64,000 bases of DNA from Clostridium lacusfryxellense (lineage in GTDB: Bacteria > Bacillota > Clostridia > Clostridiales > Clostridiaceae). Below are positions 17,852 to 26,075 of the stretch, one piece after another (within the stretch, counting starts at the first letter, position 1; the number at the start of each line of letters is the position of its first letter). The notes below the pieces were generated by a model. The model worked only from the letters and a program-made list of their open reading frames with translations, was not told where the DNA came from and did no database searches. The stretch spans positions 1-64,000 of the forward strand of contig NZ_JAHLEB010000015.1 of assembly GCF_018861735.1 (NCBI RefSeq), written 5' to 3'. The position numbers and the translations under genes are program-made.

Positions 17852-17875
17852 ATAGGCAGAAATGCCTAATAAAAA
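17852..17875 (+). terminator. Short hairpin, possible weak terminator
   Basis: TAGGCA and TGCCTA pair around GAAA, followed by AATAAAAATTT. The run of T is poor, so attenuation is more likely than full termination. The 17811-17988 gap holds nothing else obvious. Confidence 0.4.
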
Positions 17876-17988
17876 TTTGTATAACATCTAAAAAACTAAA
17901 CACTTCCTACAATATTATATGCAATACCAATCGCAATATTCCAACATTTCTAAATAAGCGCAATGCTTACCAAAATAAAATAAAGTGG

Positions 17989-18567
17989 GTGATTAAAACG
18001 AAGCATCATATTAACGATATAAAAAATGATATTGGGATTAAACACAAATTGGTTACCTATTTAAATGGTTTGATTACTGAAAAACTTTCTATTAGAGAAT
18101 TTAATTCTATAACAATAGCTTGTATAGGAACTGATAGAGTAACTGGTGATAGTCTTGGTCCAATCGTAGGCGAAATCCTTGAACAAAAGAAATGGGAAAA
18201 TGTAAGCATAATTGGCAATCTTGAAAATCCGCTACATGCAAAAAATCTTATTGAAAGATTGGAGTCTATACCTGATGACTCTCTGATAATTGCAGTAGAT
18301 GCCTGTTTAGGAAGATTGGATTCTTTAAATTGTATAAGCATTAACAACGAATCTGTACACCCTGGAGCAGCACTTGATAAAGGACTTCCATCGGTAGGAG
18401 ATATCTCAATACTAGGAACTGTTAACTTGAGTAATGGTGGATTTTCGACATTGCAATATACAAGGTTATATACAGTTATCGAATTAGCAAAAGGAATAAC
18501 AAATATAATTTCGGAAGTTATTCCATATGTAAATTTTACTGAAAGTTTAGAAGAAATCATAGCATAA
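17989..18567 (+). CDS. yyaC: YyaC-family (GPR-like) spore protein
   Basis: Encodes 192 residues of the DUF1256/YyaC family, related in fold to the germination protease GPR. Signatures: ACIGTDRVTGDSLGPIVGE, LENPLHAKNL, IIAVDACLGR, GLPSVGDISILGTVNLS and LQYTRLYTVIELAKGI. In sporulating hosts YyaC homologues are forespore-expressed putative proteases. It is unusual inside a phage early region, between the Cro-like gene and the recombination genes. GTG start; the upstream site is weak (AAAGTGGG). Role in the phage is unknown; interference with or adaptation to sporulation is inference. Confidence 0.85.
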   Translation: MIKTKHHINDIKNDIGIKHKLVTYLNGLITEKLSIREFNSITIACIGTDRVTGDSLGPIVGEILEQKKWENVSIIGNLENPLHAKNLIERLESIPDDSLIIAVDACLGRLDSLNCISINNESVHPGAALDKGLPSVGDISILGTVNLSNGGFSTLQYTRLYTVIELAKGITNIISEVIPYVNFTESLEEIIA

Positions 18568-18588
18568 GTCATTAAAGGAGGGATTAAC

Positions 18589-18714
18589 GTGGATATGTTA
18601 GCCAGAGAAAAAGCTAAAAGAAAATTAAGTATTGTACTAATGATCAGTAGAAAAGAAGCAAATGAAATTATGGACAAAATGGTAATTGAATTTAAAAGCA
18701 CCAGCACAGAATAA
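18589..18714 (+). CDS. Small helical phage protein
   Basis: Encodes 41 residues from GTG after AAGGAGGG. It contains REKAKRKLSIVLMISRKEA and reads as charged amphipathic helices. Unknown function. Confidence 0.5.
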   Translation: MDMLAREKAKRKLSIVLMISRKEANEIMDKMVIEFKSTSTE

Positions 18715-18734
18715 GCACAAAAGGAGGACAGGCT

Positions 18735-18896
18735 GTGGATAAGGAGAGCATCAAACTTCATGAGCACGACATAATCCTTTTACAAAATGAAAAGAAACTG
18801 ATATTAAAGCGTGTTGCGGAAATAGAGAGAGAACTACTTCTCTTAACTAAATATAACAGGCAAATTATTGGGAGGAAAAATGATAATCAAAATTAA
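18735..18896 (+). CDS. Small coiled-coil phage protein
   Basis: Encodes 53 residues from GTG after AAGGAGG. Leucines fall in heptad-like spacing (IILLQNEKKLILKRVAEIER and ELLLLTKY). Overlaps the next gene by 17 bases. Unknown function. Confidence 0.55.
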   Translation: MDKESIKLHEHDIILLQNEKKLILKRVAEIERELLLLTKYNRQIIGRKNDNQN

Positions 18897-19059
18897 GTGT
18901 AGACAGTGCAAGGGACTACTCGTATTAAGAAGATCATGTTTGAAAGATGCTAGAAAAGTAAAACAAGATTATAAAAATAAAAATTATATTTGCGGAAGAT
19001 GCGGATTTAGAGTAATGGCAAATAAAATGGCAAAAGAAATAGTGAGAGGAGTGAATTAG
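18880..19059 (+). CDS. Small zinc-ribbon protein
   Basis: Encodes 59 residues. Two CxxC pairs (CRQC near residue 7 and CGRC near 41) with basic residues between them suggest a single zinc ribbon, resembling the Com-like proteins of phages. GGGAGG lies 6 bases before the ATG. It could bind nucleic acid. Confidence 0.6.
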   Translation: MIIKIKCRQCKGLLVLRRSCLKDARKVKQDYKNKNYICGRCGFRVMANKMAKEIVRGVN

Positions 19060-19060
19060 T

Positions 19061-19204
19061 ATGACGCCAGCTAGTAAATTAGTTTTTATAGTTTATAGCG
19101 TAATAATCCTATTAATATATTTAATAAGAGACCTGAAAAGAGGTGAAAAAGCATGGAAAGGAGCGTTAGTTCTACCAATACTAATATTGTTAATGAACAT
19201 ATAG
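19061..19204 (+). CDS. Small two-helix membrane protein
   Basis: Encodes 47 residues: hydrophobic LVFIVYSVIILLIYLI, a basic loop RDLKRGEKAWKG, then ALVLPILILLMNI. GAGAGGAG is upstream. Overlaps the Spo0E-like gene by 52 bases in a different frame. Unknown function. Confidence 0.5.
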   Translation: MTPASKLVFIVYSVIILLIYLIRDLKRGEKAWKGALVLPILILLMNI

Positions 19205-19416
19205 TGGAAATTGTGAAACTCTATTTTGAAGGTGTTCCTGTAAAAGAAGCTATAAAAGAAGTGAAAAAAATGAAAAAGTTAAAACGCGAGTTGGACAAGT
19301 TGATAATAAAAAATAATTTCAATCTGACTAATCCAGAAGTAGTTAAGTTGTCTCAGAAACTGGATAAAGAAGTGGTAAAAGAACAAAGGAAAAGGCTGCT
19401 CTGCAAAGCAACCTAA
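19153..19416 (+). CDS. Spo0E-like aspartyl-phosphate phosphatase
   Basis: Encodes 87 residues. The second half (LKRELDKLIIKNNFNL, then PEVVKLSQKLDKEVV) carries the two-helix hairpin and the SQxLD motif of Spo0E. In Bacillus these proteins dephosphorylate Spo0A-P and delay sporulation; the Asp of SQxLD is needed. Length is typical. AGGTG lies near the ATG at 19153. It is preceded by small early genes and followed by an XRE regulator. A phage copy could hold back host sporulation; the motif is clear but the target is inferred. Confidence 0.75.
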   Translation: MERSVSSTNTNIVNEHIVEIVKLYFEGVPVKEAIKEVKKMKKLKRELDKLIIKNNFNLTNPEVVKLSQKLDKEVVKEQRKRLLCKAT

Positions 19417-19466
19417 GATGAAAAATCATTACGACTATTATATCAAATGGAAGTGAGGTTGTATAG

Positions 19467-19805
19467 GTGGAAAAAGAATATAGACAAGCACAATTTAAAA
19501 AGTCATTTGTGTTAAGTGAAAGAATTAAAAACGCAAGGGAAAAAATGAAAGCAACGCAATCTGAATTAGGTAAACGTGTCGGAGTTTCAGGGGCTTATAT
19601 ACAACAATTAGAAAAAGGGGTTAAGCTAAATCCCAGTCTAGAAGTACTTTTGAAATTGTCATTTGCACTGGGAGTAGATGTTTATAAACAAGCCTTAAAA
19701 GAAATATTACAGAATCTGAGGTCTATTGAAGGACCTAACTCAGGCGACGAATACATTGATGATTCTATAAAAATTATTGTTGAAGTTTTAAAAGAAGATA
19801 AATAA
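19467..19805 (+). CDS. XRE-family regulator
   Basis: Encodes 112 residues. The helix-turn-helix spans about 17-75 (LSERIKNAREKMKATQSELG, GVSGAYIQQLEKGVKLNPSLE, LLKLSFALGVDVY). The acidic C-terminal 35 residues may be a dimer or partner region. It is the third XRE protein of the early region and may control the recombination operon directly downstream. Confidence 0.75.
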   Translation: MEKEYRQAQFKKSFVLSERIKNAREKMKATQSELGKRVGVSGAYIQQLEKGVKLNPSLEVLLKLSFALGVDVYKQALKEILQNLRSIEGPNSGDEYIDDSIKIIVEVLKEDK

Positions 19806-19821
19806 GGGAGTGTGTAAATAT

Positions 19822-21507
19822 ATGAAAATTAAAGCATTAAAAATCAATAATTTCGTAGGTGTTGACGAGTTGACTTGGAATCCAAGCAAGGGAATAAACA
19901 TTTTAGAGGGTGTTAAAGGTAGTGGAAAGACAAGTGTACTTGAAGCTATAGAAACTGCTTTTAGTAATACAAGAAGAAGAACTGAGGTTGTAAGCCATGG
20001 TAAAGAAGAAGCAACATTATACATTGAATGTGACAACGGGTTAGAAATAGATAGAAAAATTAGAAGTGGTAAGGCTGATTATATGAAGCTTAGGCAAGAA
20101 GGTAAGGCTATAAATTCTACGGAAAAAGAATTAAGAAAATTAATTAGTGGCGATATATTTAGACCTTTAGACTTTGTAACCATGGATATAAAAGCTCAAA
20201 CCGAAATCATTTTAAACATGATCCAAGTTAACTGGACTATGGAAGACATAACCTCATGGTTTGGAAGTGAAGTTCTAGGAATTAATTATGATAAACACAT
20301 ATTACAGATTCTTAAAGATATAGAAACTAAATCATTTGCCGAACGTACGGAAATCAATAGACAAATTCAAGTGTTAGAAATCCAATGTAATGTAATAGCA
20401 AAAGAATTGCCACCGAATTATGTAGGTGATGAATGGAAGGACAAAAACATCCAGGAGTATTACGCAAAAATAACTAAAGCGCAGGAAGTTAATAATTGGA
20501 TAGATAAAGCAAACGAATTGCAAAAGGGTTTTGATGATAAAGTTTCTGCTATTAATTCGGATTCAGACAATCAAAAATCGAAAGTTACTTTGAAATATAG
20601 AGAAATGGAATCCGACATTAAAGATATTGTTGATTTGAGTAAAAATAAAATTAAAAACGCCAACGCTGAATTAGACAAATCTACTTTAGACCTAGAAAAC
20701 AATTTAAGTGGCAGCTCTATTAAGTATGATAAAGAATTATTTGACATTGAGAAGCAGTTTGAAGCAAAAAAACAAGAGTTAAAACTGGTATTAGAGACTA
20801 GGAATGAACAAATGAGGTCCAATGCAGTACGAATGAAGGAAGAACAAAAGGACTTGATTCAACTTCAAAACCAAAAAGTATCGGTCAAAGAATCTGAATT
20901 GTTGGGACTGGATGAAAAGAAAGAATTAGAGTTCTCTTCAATAGAAAAAGACTCCACACAGAAAATTGATGCAGCAAAAGAAAAAATCAGTAAGGCTAAA
21001 AAGTACCTTGAGAATAATACAGAGATTGATATTGCTCCATTACAAGTCGAGGCTGATAACGTAGAAAGAATGAAGGGTTATCTTAGGGAATGGGATAGGC
21101 TACAGAGCATCATTAATGGCCAGTTAGCAGAGAAGAAACTCTCTAGTACATTATTAACTAAACAGATTAAGACTGCTAGGGATAAGCCTACGGACCTTTT
21201 AAAAACTCATAAACTTCCCATTAATGGTATTGGTGTAGATGAAAAAGGAATGATTAGGATTTATGGTACTTTGTTAGATGGTTTGAGTGATGGAGAGAAG
21301 TTAGAAGTAGCATTTAATATATCGTTACAACGTATGGGAGAACTTAAAATAATGTGCCTTGATGGATTTGAAAGATTGAACGAATCCGAGCAAAAGAAAG
21401 TATTAGATATCTGTGAGACTAACGATATTCAGGCATTTGTGACTATTGTTAAGGAAAAAGAATTTTCATTAGATGTTAAATCTGAAGATGAAAGCGAGGG
21501 AATATAA
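19822..21507 (+). CDS. SMC/Rad50-like phage recombination ATPase
   Basis: Encodes 561 residues. The start (IKALKINNFVGVDELTWNPS) and Walker A (EGVKGSGKTS, about 33-42) are SbcC/RecF-like. A long coiled coil runs from about 190 to 440. The C-terminal ATPase half has LSDGEKLEVAFNISL (signature) and IMCLDGFERLNESE (Walker B). In phages such ATPases lie beside RecT-type annealing proteins and probably load or assist them. The ATG at 19822 follows AAGGGAG. The next gene starts right at its stop. Confidence 0.8.
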   Translation: MKIKALKINNFVGVDELTWNPSKGINILEGVKGSGKTSVLEAIETAFSNTRRRTEVVSHGKEEATLYIECDNGLEIDRKIRSGKADYMKLRQEGKAINSTEKELRKLISGDIFRPLDFVTMDIKAQTEIILNMIQVNWTMEDITSWFGSEVLGINYDKHILQILKDIETKSFAERTEINRQIQVLEIQCNVIAKELPPNYVGDEWKDKNIQEYYAKITKAQEVNNWIDKANELQKGFDDKVSAINSDSDNQKSKVTLKYREMESDIKDIVDLSKNKIKNANAELDKSTLDLENNLSGSSIKYDKELFDIEKQFEAKKQELKLVLETRNEQMRSNAVRMKEEQKDLIQLQNQKVSVKESELLGLDEKKELEFSSIEKDSTQKIDAAKEKISKAKKYLENNTEIDIAPLQVEADNVERMKGYLREWDRLQSIINGQLAEKKLSSTLLTKQIKTARDKPTDLLKTHKLPINGIGVDEKGMIRIYGTLLDGLSDGEKLEVAFNISLQRMGELKIMCLDGFERLNESEQKKVLDICETNDIQAFVTIVKEKEFSLDVKSEDESEGI

Positions 21508-21654
21508 ATGATATTTGTAGAATATGGAGCATTAGATAATTGTAAAAATGTTATGGAAAGCTACGGAGAAATTTGTGTTCATTGTAACCAATGTGGAAGA
21601 TTTGATAAAAAAGAAATAAAAAAAGAAAACAAAAGTGAAAGCGAGGAAATATAA
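21508..21654 (+). CDS. Small Cys-rich protein in recombination operon
   Basis: Encodes 48 residues. Starts at the ATG overlapping the ATPase stop (TAAATG) and ends directly before recT. CVHCNQCG in the middle suggests a metal site, followed by a charged Lys/Glu tail. Unknown function; the packed arrangement supports translation. Confidence 0.6.
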   Translation: MIFVEYGALDNCKNVMESYGEICVHCNQCGRFDKKEIKKENKSESEEI

Positions 21655-22461
21655 ATGGCAGATAAAAAAAGTTTAGTACTGCAAAGTACTGCTAATGAAT
21701 TAAATAAATTGTTGAAAAGCAAAATGGATGCTATGCCTGATGATTTTAATCAAACTAGGTTTCTCCAAAATTGTATGACGGTAATGCAAGATACTTACAA
21801 TATTGAAACTTGCCAGCCTATGAGCATCGCTAGGACATTACTTAAAGCTGCATTCCTAGGGTTGGATTTCTTCCAAAAAGAATGTTATGCAATCCCAGTT
21901 AAAGGAGAATTACAGTTCCGAACAGATTATAAGGGTGAAACTAAACTGGCTAAGAAACACAGTATAAGAGTTATAAAAGATATATACGCAAAAGTAGTTA
22001 AAGATGGTGATCTATTTGAAGAAGAAATAATAAGAGGGCAGCAGAGTATTAATTTCAAACCTACAAGTTTTAACAACAATAAGATGATTGGAGCATTTGC
22101 TGTAGTTCTCTATCAAGATGGTGGAATGGAATATGAAACAATGAGCACTGAGGAAATTGAAAATATAAAGGTGAACTTTTCTCAAAAATCTTATAAGACA
22201 GGCGAATATTCAAAAGCTTGGGTCCAAACTCCTGGAGAAATGTATAAAAAAACAGTATTGAGAAGATTGGTTAAAAAAATAGAAAAAGATTTCTCATCTA
22301 TTGAGCAGGCAAAAGCTTTTGAGGAAAGCGGAGATGTAAATTTTAAGGAAGATAAGGTTAAAGAAGATGTACCAAGTACATTTAACGCTGAAACAGAGCC
22401 TGAAATAATTGAAACAGATTACGAAGATTTCCCAAGTGAGGGTGATAATAATGTGGATTAA
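21655..22461 (+). CDS. recT: RecT-family single-strand annealing protein
   Basis: Encodes 268 residues. Family features include PMSIARTLLKAAFLGLDFF, the CYAIPVKGELQFRTDYKG core and ETMSTEEIENIK. The acidic C-terminal tail (from about 235) may bind partners. RecT anneals complementary strands after a 5'-3' exonuclease resects ends. AAGCGAGG lies before the ATG. It works with the RecE-type nuclease two genes downstream. Confidence 0.92.
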   Translation: MADKKSLVLQSTANELNKLLKSKMDAMPDDFNQTRFLQNCMTVMQDTYNIETCQPMSIARTLLKAAFLGLDFFQKECYAIPVKGELQFRTDYKGETKLAKKHSIRVIKDIYAKVVKDGDLFEEEIIRGQQSINFKPTSFNNNKMIGAFAVVLYQDGGMEYETMSTEEIENIKVNFSQKSYKTGEYSKAWVQTPGEMYKKTVLRRLVKKIEKDFSSIEQAKAFEESGDVNFKEDKVKEDVPSTFNAETEPEIIETDYEDFPSEGDNNVD

Positions 22462-22741
22462 AAGTCAAGATAAAACTGAATTGATTGATGCGAATAGAAT
22501 TCAACTAGACCGTACCTCCATTTATGCAATTACAAGTGATGAACAACATAGTGGAGTACAACTTGGAGTTTATAAAAGTAATGAAGTAGCAGCTAAAGTA
22601 TTAGAATCAATTCAAAATAGAATCATAGTTCTTGAGAAATTAAAGATAGTTTCATATACAAGAGAGATAAGTATTGGTGTTGGCGCCGTTTTCGTTTATA
22701 ATATGCCACAAAATGAGGGTGAAATTGATGGAGTTAACTAG
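22451..22741 (+). CDS. Phage protein of unknown function in the recT-recE operon
   Basis: Encodes 96 residues from ATG after GAGGG; overlaps recT by 11 bases and the nuclease by 14. Starts MWIKSQDKTELIDANRIQLD and reads as mixed strands and helices. A similar small protein often accompanies clostridial phage recombination genes. No domain is recognised. Confidence 0.65.
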   Translation: MWIKSQDKTELIDANRIQLDRTSIYAITSDEQHSGVQLGVYKSNEVAAKVLESIQNRIIVLEKLKIVSYTREISIGVGAVFVYNMPQNEGEIDGVN

Positions 22742-23540
22742 AGAAAATTATTTCAGTAAAGAGGCTGAGGCACTCTACATGGGGTCTTCAAGTTTCAAGG
22801 CTTGGGACATTATGCATGGAGGTTGTGAGGCCAAGGAAGTAGCTAAAAAAAATGGTATATGGATAGAAAAAGAGAATCCAGCTTTCCTATTAGGTAGTTA
22901 TGTACATGCCTGGAGCTCAAACGACTTGAAAGAGTTTATAGCAGATCATCCCGAATTGTTTAAAAAAGATGGCTCAATGTTAGCAAAATATGCGCTAGGT
23001 GACAAAATGATTGACGTTCTTAGAAATGACCCACTAGTAGAAGAAATCAGGGCAGGTGTAAAGGAACAAATATTCACTGGTGCTATAGCAGGTGTAGATT
23101 TTAAAATCCAAGTAGATATTTTAAATTTAGATAAAGGATATTTTGCAGATATAAAAACAACTAAAAATTTACAAGAATCTTACTGGAATAAAGAAATTAG
23201 AGGTCATGAAAGTTTTATAAATAAGTATGATTATTATGCTCAAATAGCAATTTATGCAGAAATACTAAAACAAAACACAGGCCTTGTGGATTATTTGGAA
23301 CCATACTTAATAGTTGTGGATAAACAAGACGTCCCAGACCATGAAGTAATTTATATGGGTAAGAATTTTATATCTGATAAATTGGAAGAAATTAAAGGCA
23401 GATTGGAACACATTACAGCAGTTAGAAATGAATTAATAGAACCTATTTTCTGCGGTAAATGTGATTATTGTAGAAGTATTAAGAAGATTGTTAAGCCAAT
23501 TAGTTTATCAGAATATGAACTTGAGTTGGGAATTTATTAA
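22728..23540 (+). CDS. RecE/YqaJ-like PD-(D/E)XK exonuclease
   Basis: Encodes 270 residues. Motifs of the PD-(D/E)XK fold: FLLGSYVHAW (helix with metal-site His), GVDFKIQVDILNLDKGYFADIKTTK (D...DxK: D in VDILN, then ADIKT) and YYAQIAIYAEILKQ. A Cys cluster near the end (CGKCDYC) may hold an iron-sulphur or zinc site as in AddB-type nucleases. It resects DNA ends for RecT. The ATG at 22728 has GAGGG 8 bases upstream; the longer upstream frame is read-through. Confidence 0.88.
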   Translation: MELTRENYFSKEAEALYMGSSSFKAWDIMHGGCEAKEVAKKNGIWIEKENPAFLLGSYVHAWSSNDLKEFIADHPELFKKDGSMLAKYALGDKMIDVLRNDPLVEEIRAGVKEQIFTGAIAGVDFKIQVDILNLDKGYFADIKTTKNLQESYWNKEIRGHESFINKYDYYAQIAIYAEILKQNTGLVDYLEPYLIVVDKQDVPDHEVIYMGKNFISDKLEEIKGRLEHITAVRNELIEPIFCGKCDYCRSIKKIVKPISLSEYELELGIY

Positions 23541-23562
23541 TAGTTAGGAGGTTGGAGTATAA

Positions 23563-24117
23563 ATGACTAAAAGAGAACAATGTTATCAAATTTTTACCGA
23601 TAATCAAGGCGCTATAAGAGAACATGCTATTTTCTTAGCTATGAAAGAAGCAGGGGTGACTAAAACAACCGCTCAAACTTATTATCCAATATGGAGAAAA
23701 GAGCTTATGAATAAGCCTGGTTATGTAGCACCCGCAAAAGATGGGATGCAAGAAAATGTTAAGAATAGCACAGAAACGGCTAATGAAATTATAAAAGTGG
23801 ATGAAATATTACCAACAAAGGCAATTATTAAACAAACTAAAGGCACGGAGACTCAAGGAATTCCTTGGAAAGCTGATGTAATAAATCTTGTTGAAACTAT
23901 TAAGGTAATGGAAACTGAAAAAGAAGACATATTGGAAGTTACTAAACTTATTCCTGTGGTTATGCTAGGGAAGTATGGACGTTACACATTCGATAACGAT
24001 GGCGTAAAGGCTTACCCATTCGAAGAATTCATAAATAAAGAAATTGTAGAAGAAGCCCGCGAAGCTGTTGATGTTTGGGAAACGTGTTATGGAAAGGAAG
24101 GTGGCAAAGCATGTTAG
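23563..24117 (+). CDS. Phage early protein, unknown
   Basis: Encodes 184 residues after TAGGAGG. The first 50 residues (MTKREQCYQIFTDNQGAIR, then AGVTKTTAQTYYPIWRKEL) look like a winged-helix segment common in phage replication regions. The middle is low-complexity and the end helical. Overlaps the next gene by 7 bases. Confidence 0.65.
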   Translation: MTKREQCYQIFTDNQGAIREHAIFLAMKEAGVTKTTAQTYYPIWRKELMNKPGYVAPAKDGMQENVKNSTETANEIIKVDEILPTKAIIKQTKGTETQGIPWKADVINLVETIKVMETEKEDILEVTKLIPVVMLGKYGRYTFDNDGVKAYPFEEFINKEIVEEAREAVDVWETCYGKEGGKAC

Positions 24118-24488
24118 AAAAAGCAATTAAAAAAATTAATGATGAGATTGAAAAGAATAAAAATGACACTAATATAAAAGTCATTGGAGATTTTCTTGTT
24201 AGTCAATTAAAACTAAACGTTGGAGCATCTGAAAAAGTACTTCAAGATGGCAAAACAATAAAAGGCAGCATTGAAGAAATGAGGAAAGTTGCAAAAAGCA
24301 AGGCAGTAAATGGATGCGGAATGCTAACGGATGAAGAAGGGTTTGGAATAGTCTTAAAGTACTTTGATATAAAATTCACTCCGGTTAGTGAATATCCATT
24401 ACCTATTAAAGTTACAGAAGATCCAGTAGCTCCTATAGTACAAAATGAAAAGGTAAGCATTGATTTTAATGTTGACCTTGGTTTTTAG
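24111..24488 (+). CDS. PcfK-like / AcrIIA9-family protein
   Basis: Encodes 125 residues. The core (KVLQDGKTIKGSIEEMRKVA, then KSKAVNGCGMLTDEEGFGIVLKYFD) resembles the PcfK family, which includes the Cas9 inhibitor AcrIIA9. The pcfJ-type gene follows 11 bases after its stop, and PcfK-PcfJ pairs are common in Firmicute plasmids and phages. GGAAGG lies before the ATG at 24111. Cas9 inhibition is only a possibility, since most family members are untested. Confidence 0.6.
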   Translation: MLEKAIKKINDEIEKNKNDTNIKVIGDFLVSQLKLNVGASEKVLQDGKTIKGSIEEMRKVAKSKAVNGCGMLTDEEGFGIVLKYFDIKFTPVSEYPLPIKVTEDPVAPIVQNEKVSIDFNVDLGF

Positions 24489-24499
24489 GGGATGAAGAT

Positions 24500-26056
24500 A
24501 TGGACAAAGAAAATTCCAGATATGAAGAATTAACTTCTCACTTTGAAAAAGACATAAGTAAGGAAATAGAAGAATTTGCAATTGAAAAAGCTTTTAAATA
24601 TAGTAGATATATTTTCACACATAAAGATAAAAAACAGCAATTTGGGTTTTGCACTCACTGTGGAGCTGAATTTAAGACGGGTGGGTTGAAGCATAATGAG
24701 GGAACCACTTGTCCTAAATGTAAAAGCAAAGTAATGGTGAGGTCAAGTGGAATGGGAAGGAAATATATGATTGACAATGTATATTTCGTTTACTACCAAA
24801 AGTCTGTAAAGGACCCAAATATTATAACTGCAAGAGGTATACAAGCTCAAAGGGACTATAGATATGGTTATCACAATATAATTACTCAATATTTTTTAAT
24901 GGCCATGTATGTATTTGATGCAAGTAAAGGTGAGAGTACAATGTTAAAACATTCGTACTATGGTAACGGGTTTGAACGAACTAGCAGTATCTGTTCACTA
25001 TCAGGACAATATGAGCAAAGAGGCGCTAGGGTAGGTTACTCAAGGGAAAGTATAGAAATAGCGGTTAAAGATACCCCTTTTAAATATAGTCAATGGGATA
25101 GTTACTATAGTGGCGATATGACTAAGTTTTTCGAGTTCTATACTAAATACCCTTGCGTTGAATATCTGACAAAAGAGGGCTATAAAGGATTAGTCCAAAA
25201 CAAGCTTAATGGAGGGCTTACGTACAGAACTATAAACTGGAGAGGTAAAACTATATTTAAGATATTAAAGATAAATAAGCAAGACTTGAAACTAATAAAA
25301 GCTCAAAAAATTAATGTTACATTCACATTTTTAAAAGTGTTTCAAGATGCAAGAAAACATGATTGGAAAATATCGATAGAAGAAACTCTTAGCATTGCAG
25401 AAGATTATCTAAATTATTACGATTCATTGTTAAATGCATTAAAATACAGCTCAATGAAAAAACTTTTAAACTACTTTTCAAAGCAATTTAACGACTATAA
25501 CCTTTATAAAACAGGACATCATTATTATAACAAGGGTGGTGTACTTGGAACATTTAGAGACTATATATCAGATTGTATAAAACTTGGAATAGATACTACG
25601 AAAGACCAGGCTGTATTCCCCAAAAACCTATTCATTGCGCATCAAAATACTATTAAACAAATTAAAATGCAAAAGGATGAAAAACTTGATGCACTAATAA
25701 AAAATAGAGTTAAACTTTTAAAAAAATATTTATTTAAGTGTAATGGATTAGTAATAAGGCCGGCTGAAAGTTCCGAGGAATTAATTAAAGAGGGTGCAGC
25801 ACTTACTCACTGTGTAGGTGGGTATGCAGATAGATATGCAAAAGGAGAAACCAACATATTCTTCATACGAAAAGATTTAGACTTAAACAAACCCTATTAC
25901 ACTATAGAAATTAAGAAAGATAAAATTATCCAGGTCCATGGTAAAAACAATCGTTCTCCAAGTGTGGATGTTCAAGAATTCATTAAAGCATTCACAAATA
26001 AAAAATTAACTAAGAAAAAGGCTATAGCTCAAAAAAGAATAACTATTCCAGCTTAA
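24500..26056 (+). CDS. PcfJ-like protein
   Basis: Encodes 518 residues. A zinc-ribbon region near residues 50-80 (CTHCGAEF, CPKCKSKV) is followed by a long middle part and the C-terminal PcfJ core (GLVIRPAESSEELIKEGAAL, then THCVGGYADRYAKGETNIFF and YTIEIKKDKIIQVHGKNN). PcfJ was named in the enterococcal plasmid pCF10 and its biochemical role is unknown. Directly follows the PcfK-like gene, as is usual for the pair. Confidence 0.8.
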   Translation: MDKENSRYEELTSHFEKDISKEIEEFAIEKAFKYSRYIFTHKDKKQQFGFCTHCGAEFKTGGLKHNEGTTCPKCKSKVMVRSSGMGRKYMIDNVYFVYYQKSVKDPNIITARGIQAQRDYRYGYHNIITQYFLMAMYVFDASKGESTMLKHSYYGNGFERTSSICSLSGQYEQRGARVGYSRESIEIAVKDTPFKYSQWDSYYSGDMTKFFEFYTKYPCVEYLTKEGYKGLVQNKLNGGLTYRTINWRGKTIFKILKINKQDLKLIKAQKINVTFTFLKVFQDARKHDWKISIEETLSIAEDYLNYYDSLLNALKYSSMKKLLNYFSKQFNDYNLYKTGHHYYNKGGVLGTFRDYISDCIKLGIDTTKDQAVFPKNLFIAHQNTIKQIKMQKDEKLDALIKNRVKLLKKYLFKCNGLVIRPAESSEELIKEGAALTHCVGGYADRYAKGETNIFFIRKDLDLNKPYYTIEIKKDKIIQVHGKNNRSPSVDVQEFIKAFTNKKLTKKKAIAQKRITIPA

Positions 26057-26075
26057 ATTATGAGGAGGAAACATT

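Noticed and set aside
18057-18767. 236-codon minus-strand frame opposite yyaC
   Set aside because: The plus strand encodes clear YyaC motifs with homologous spacing; the minus frame has no family features.
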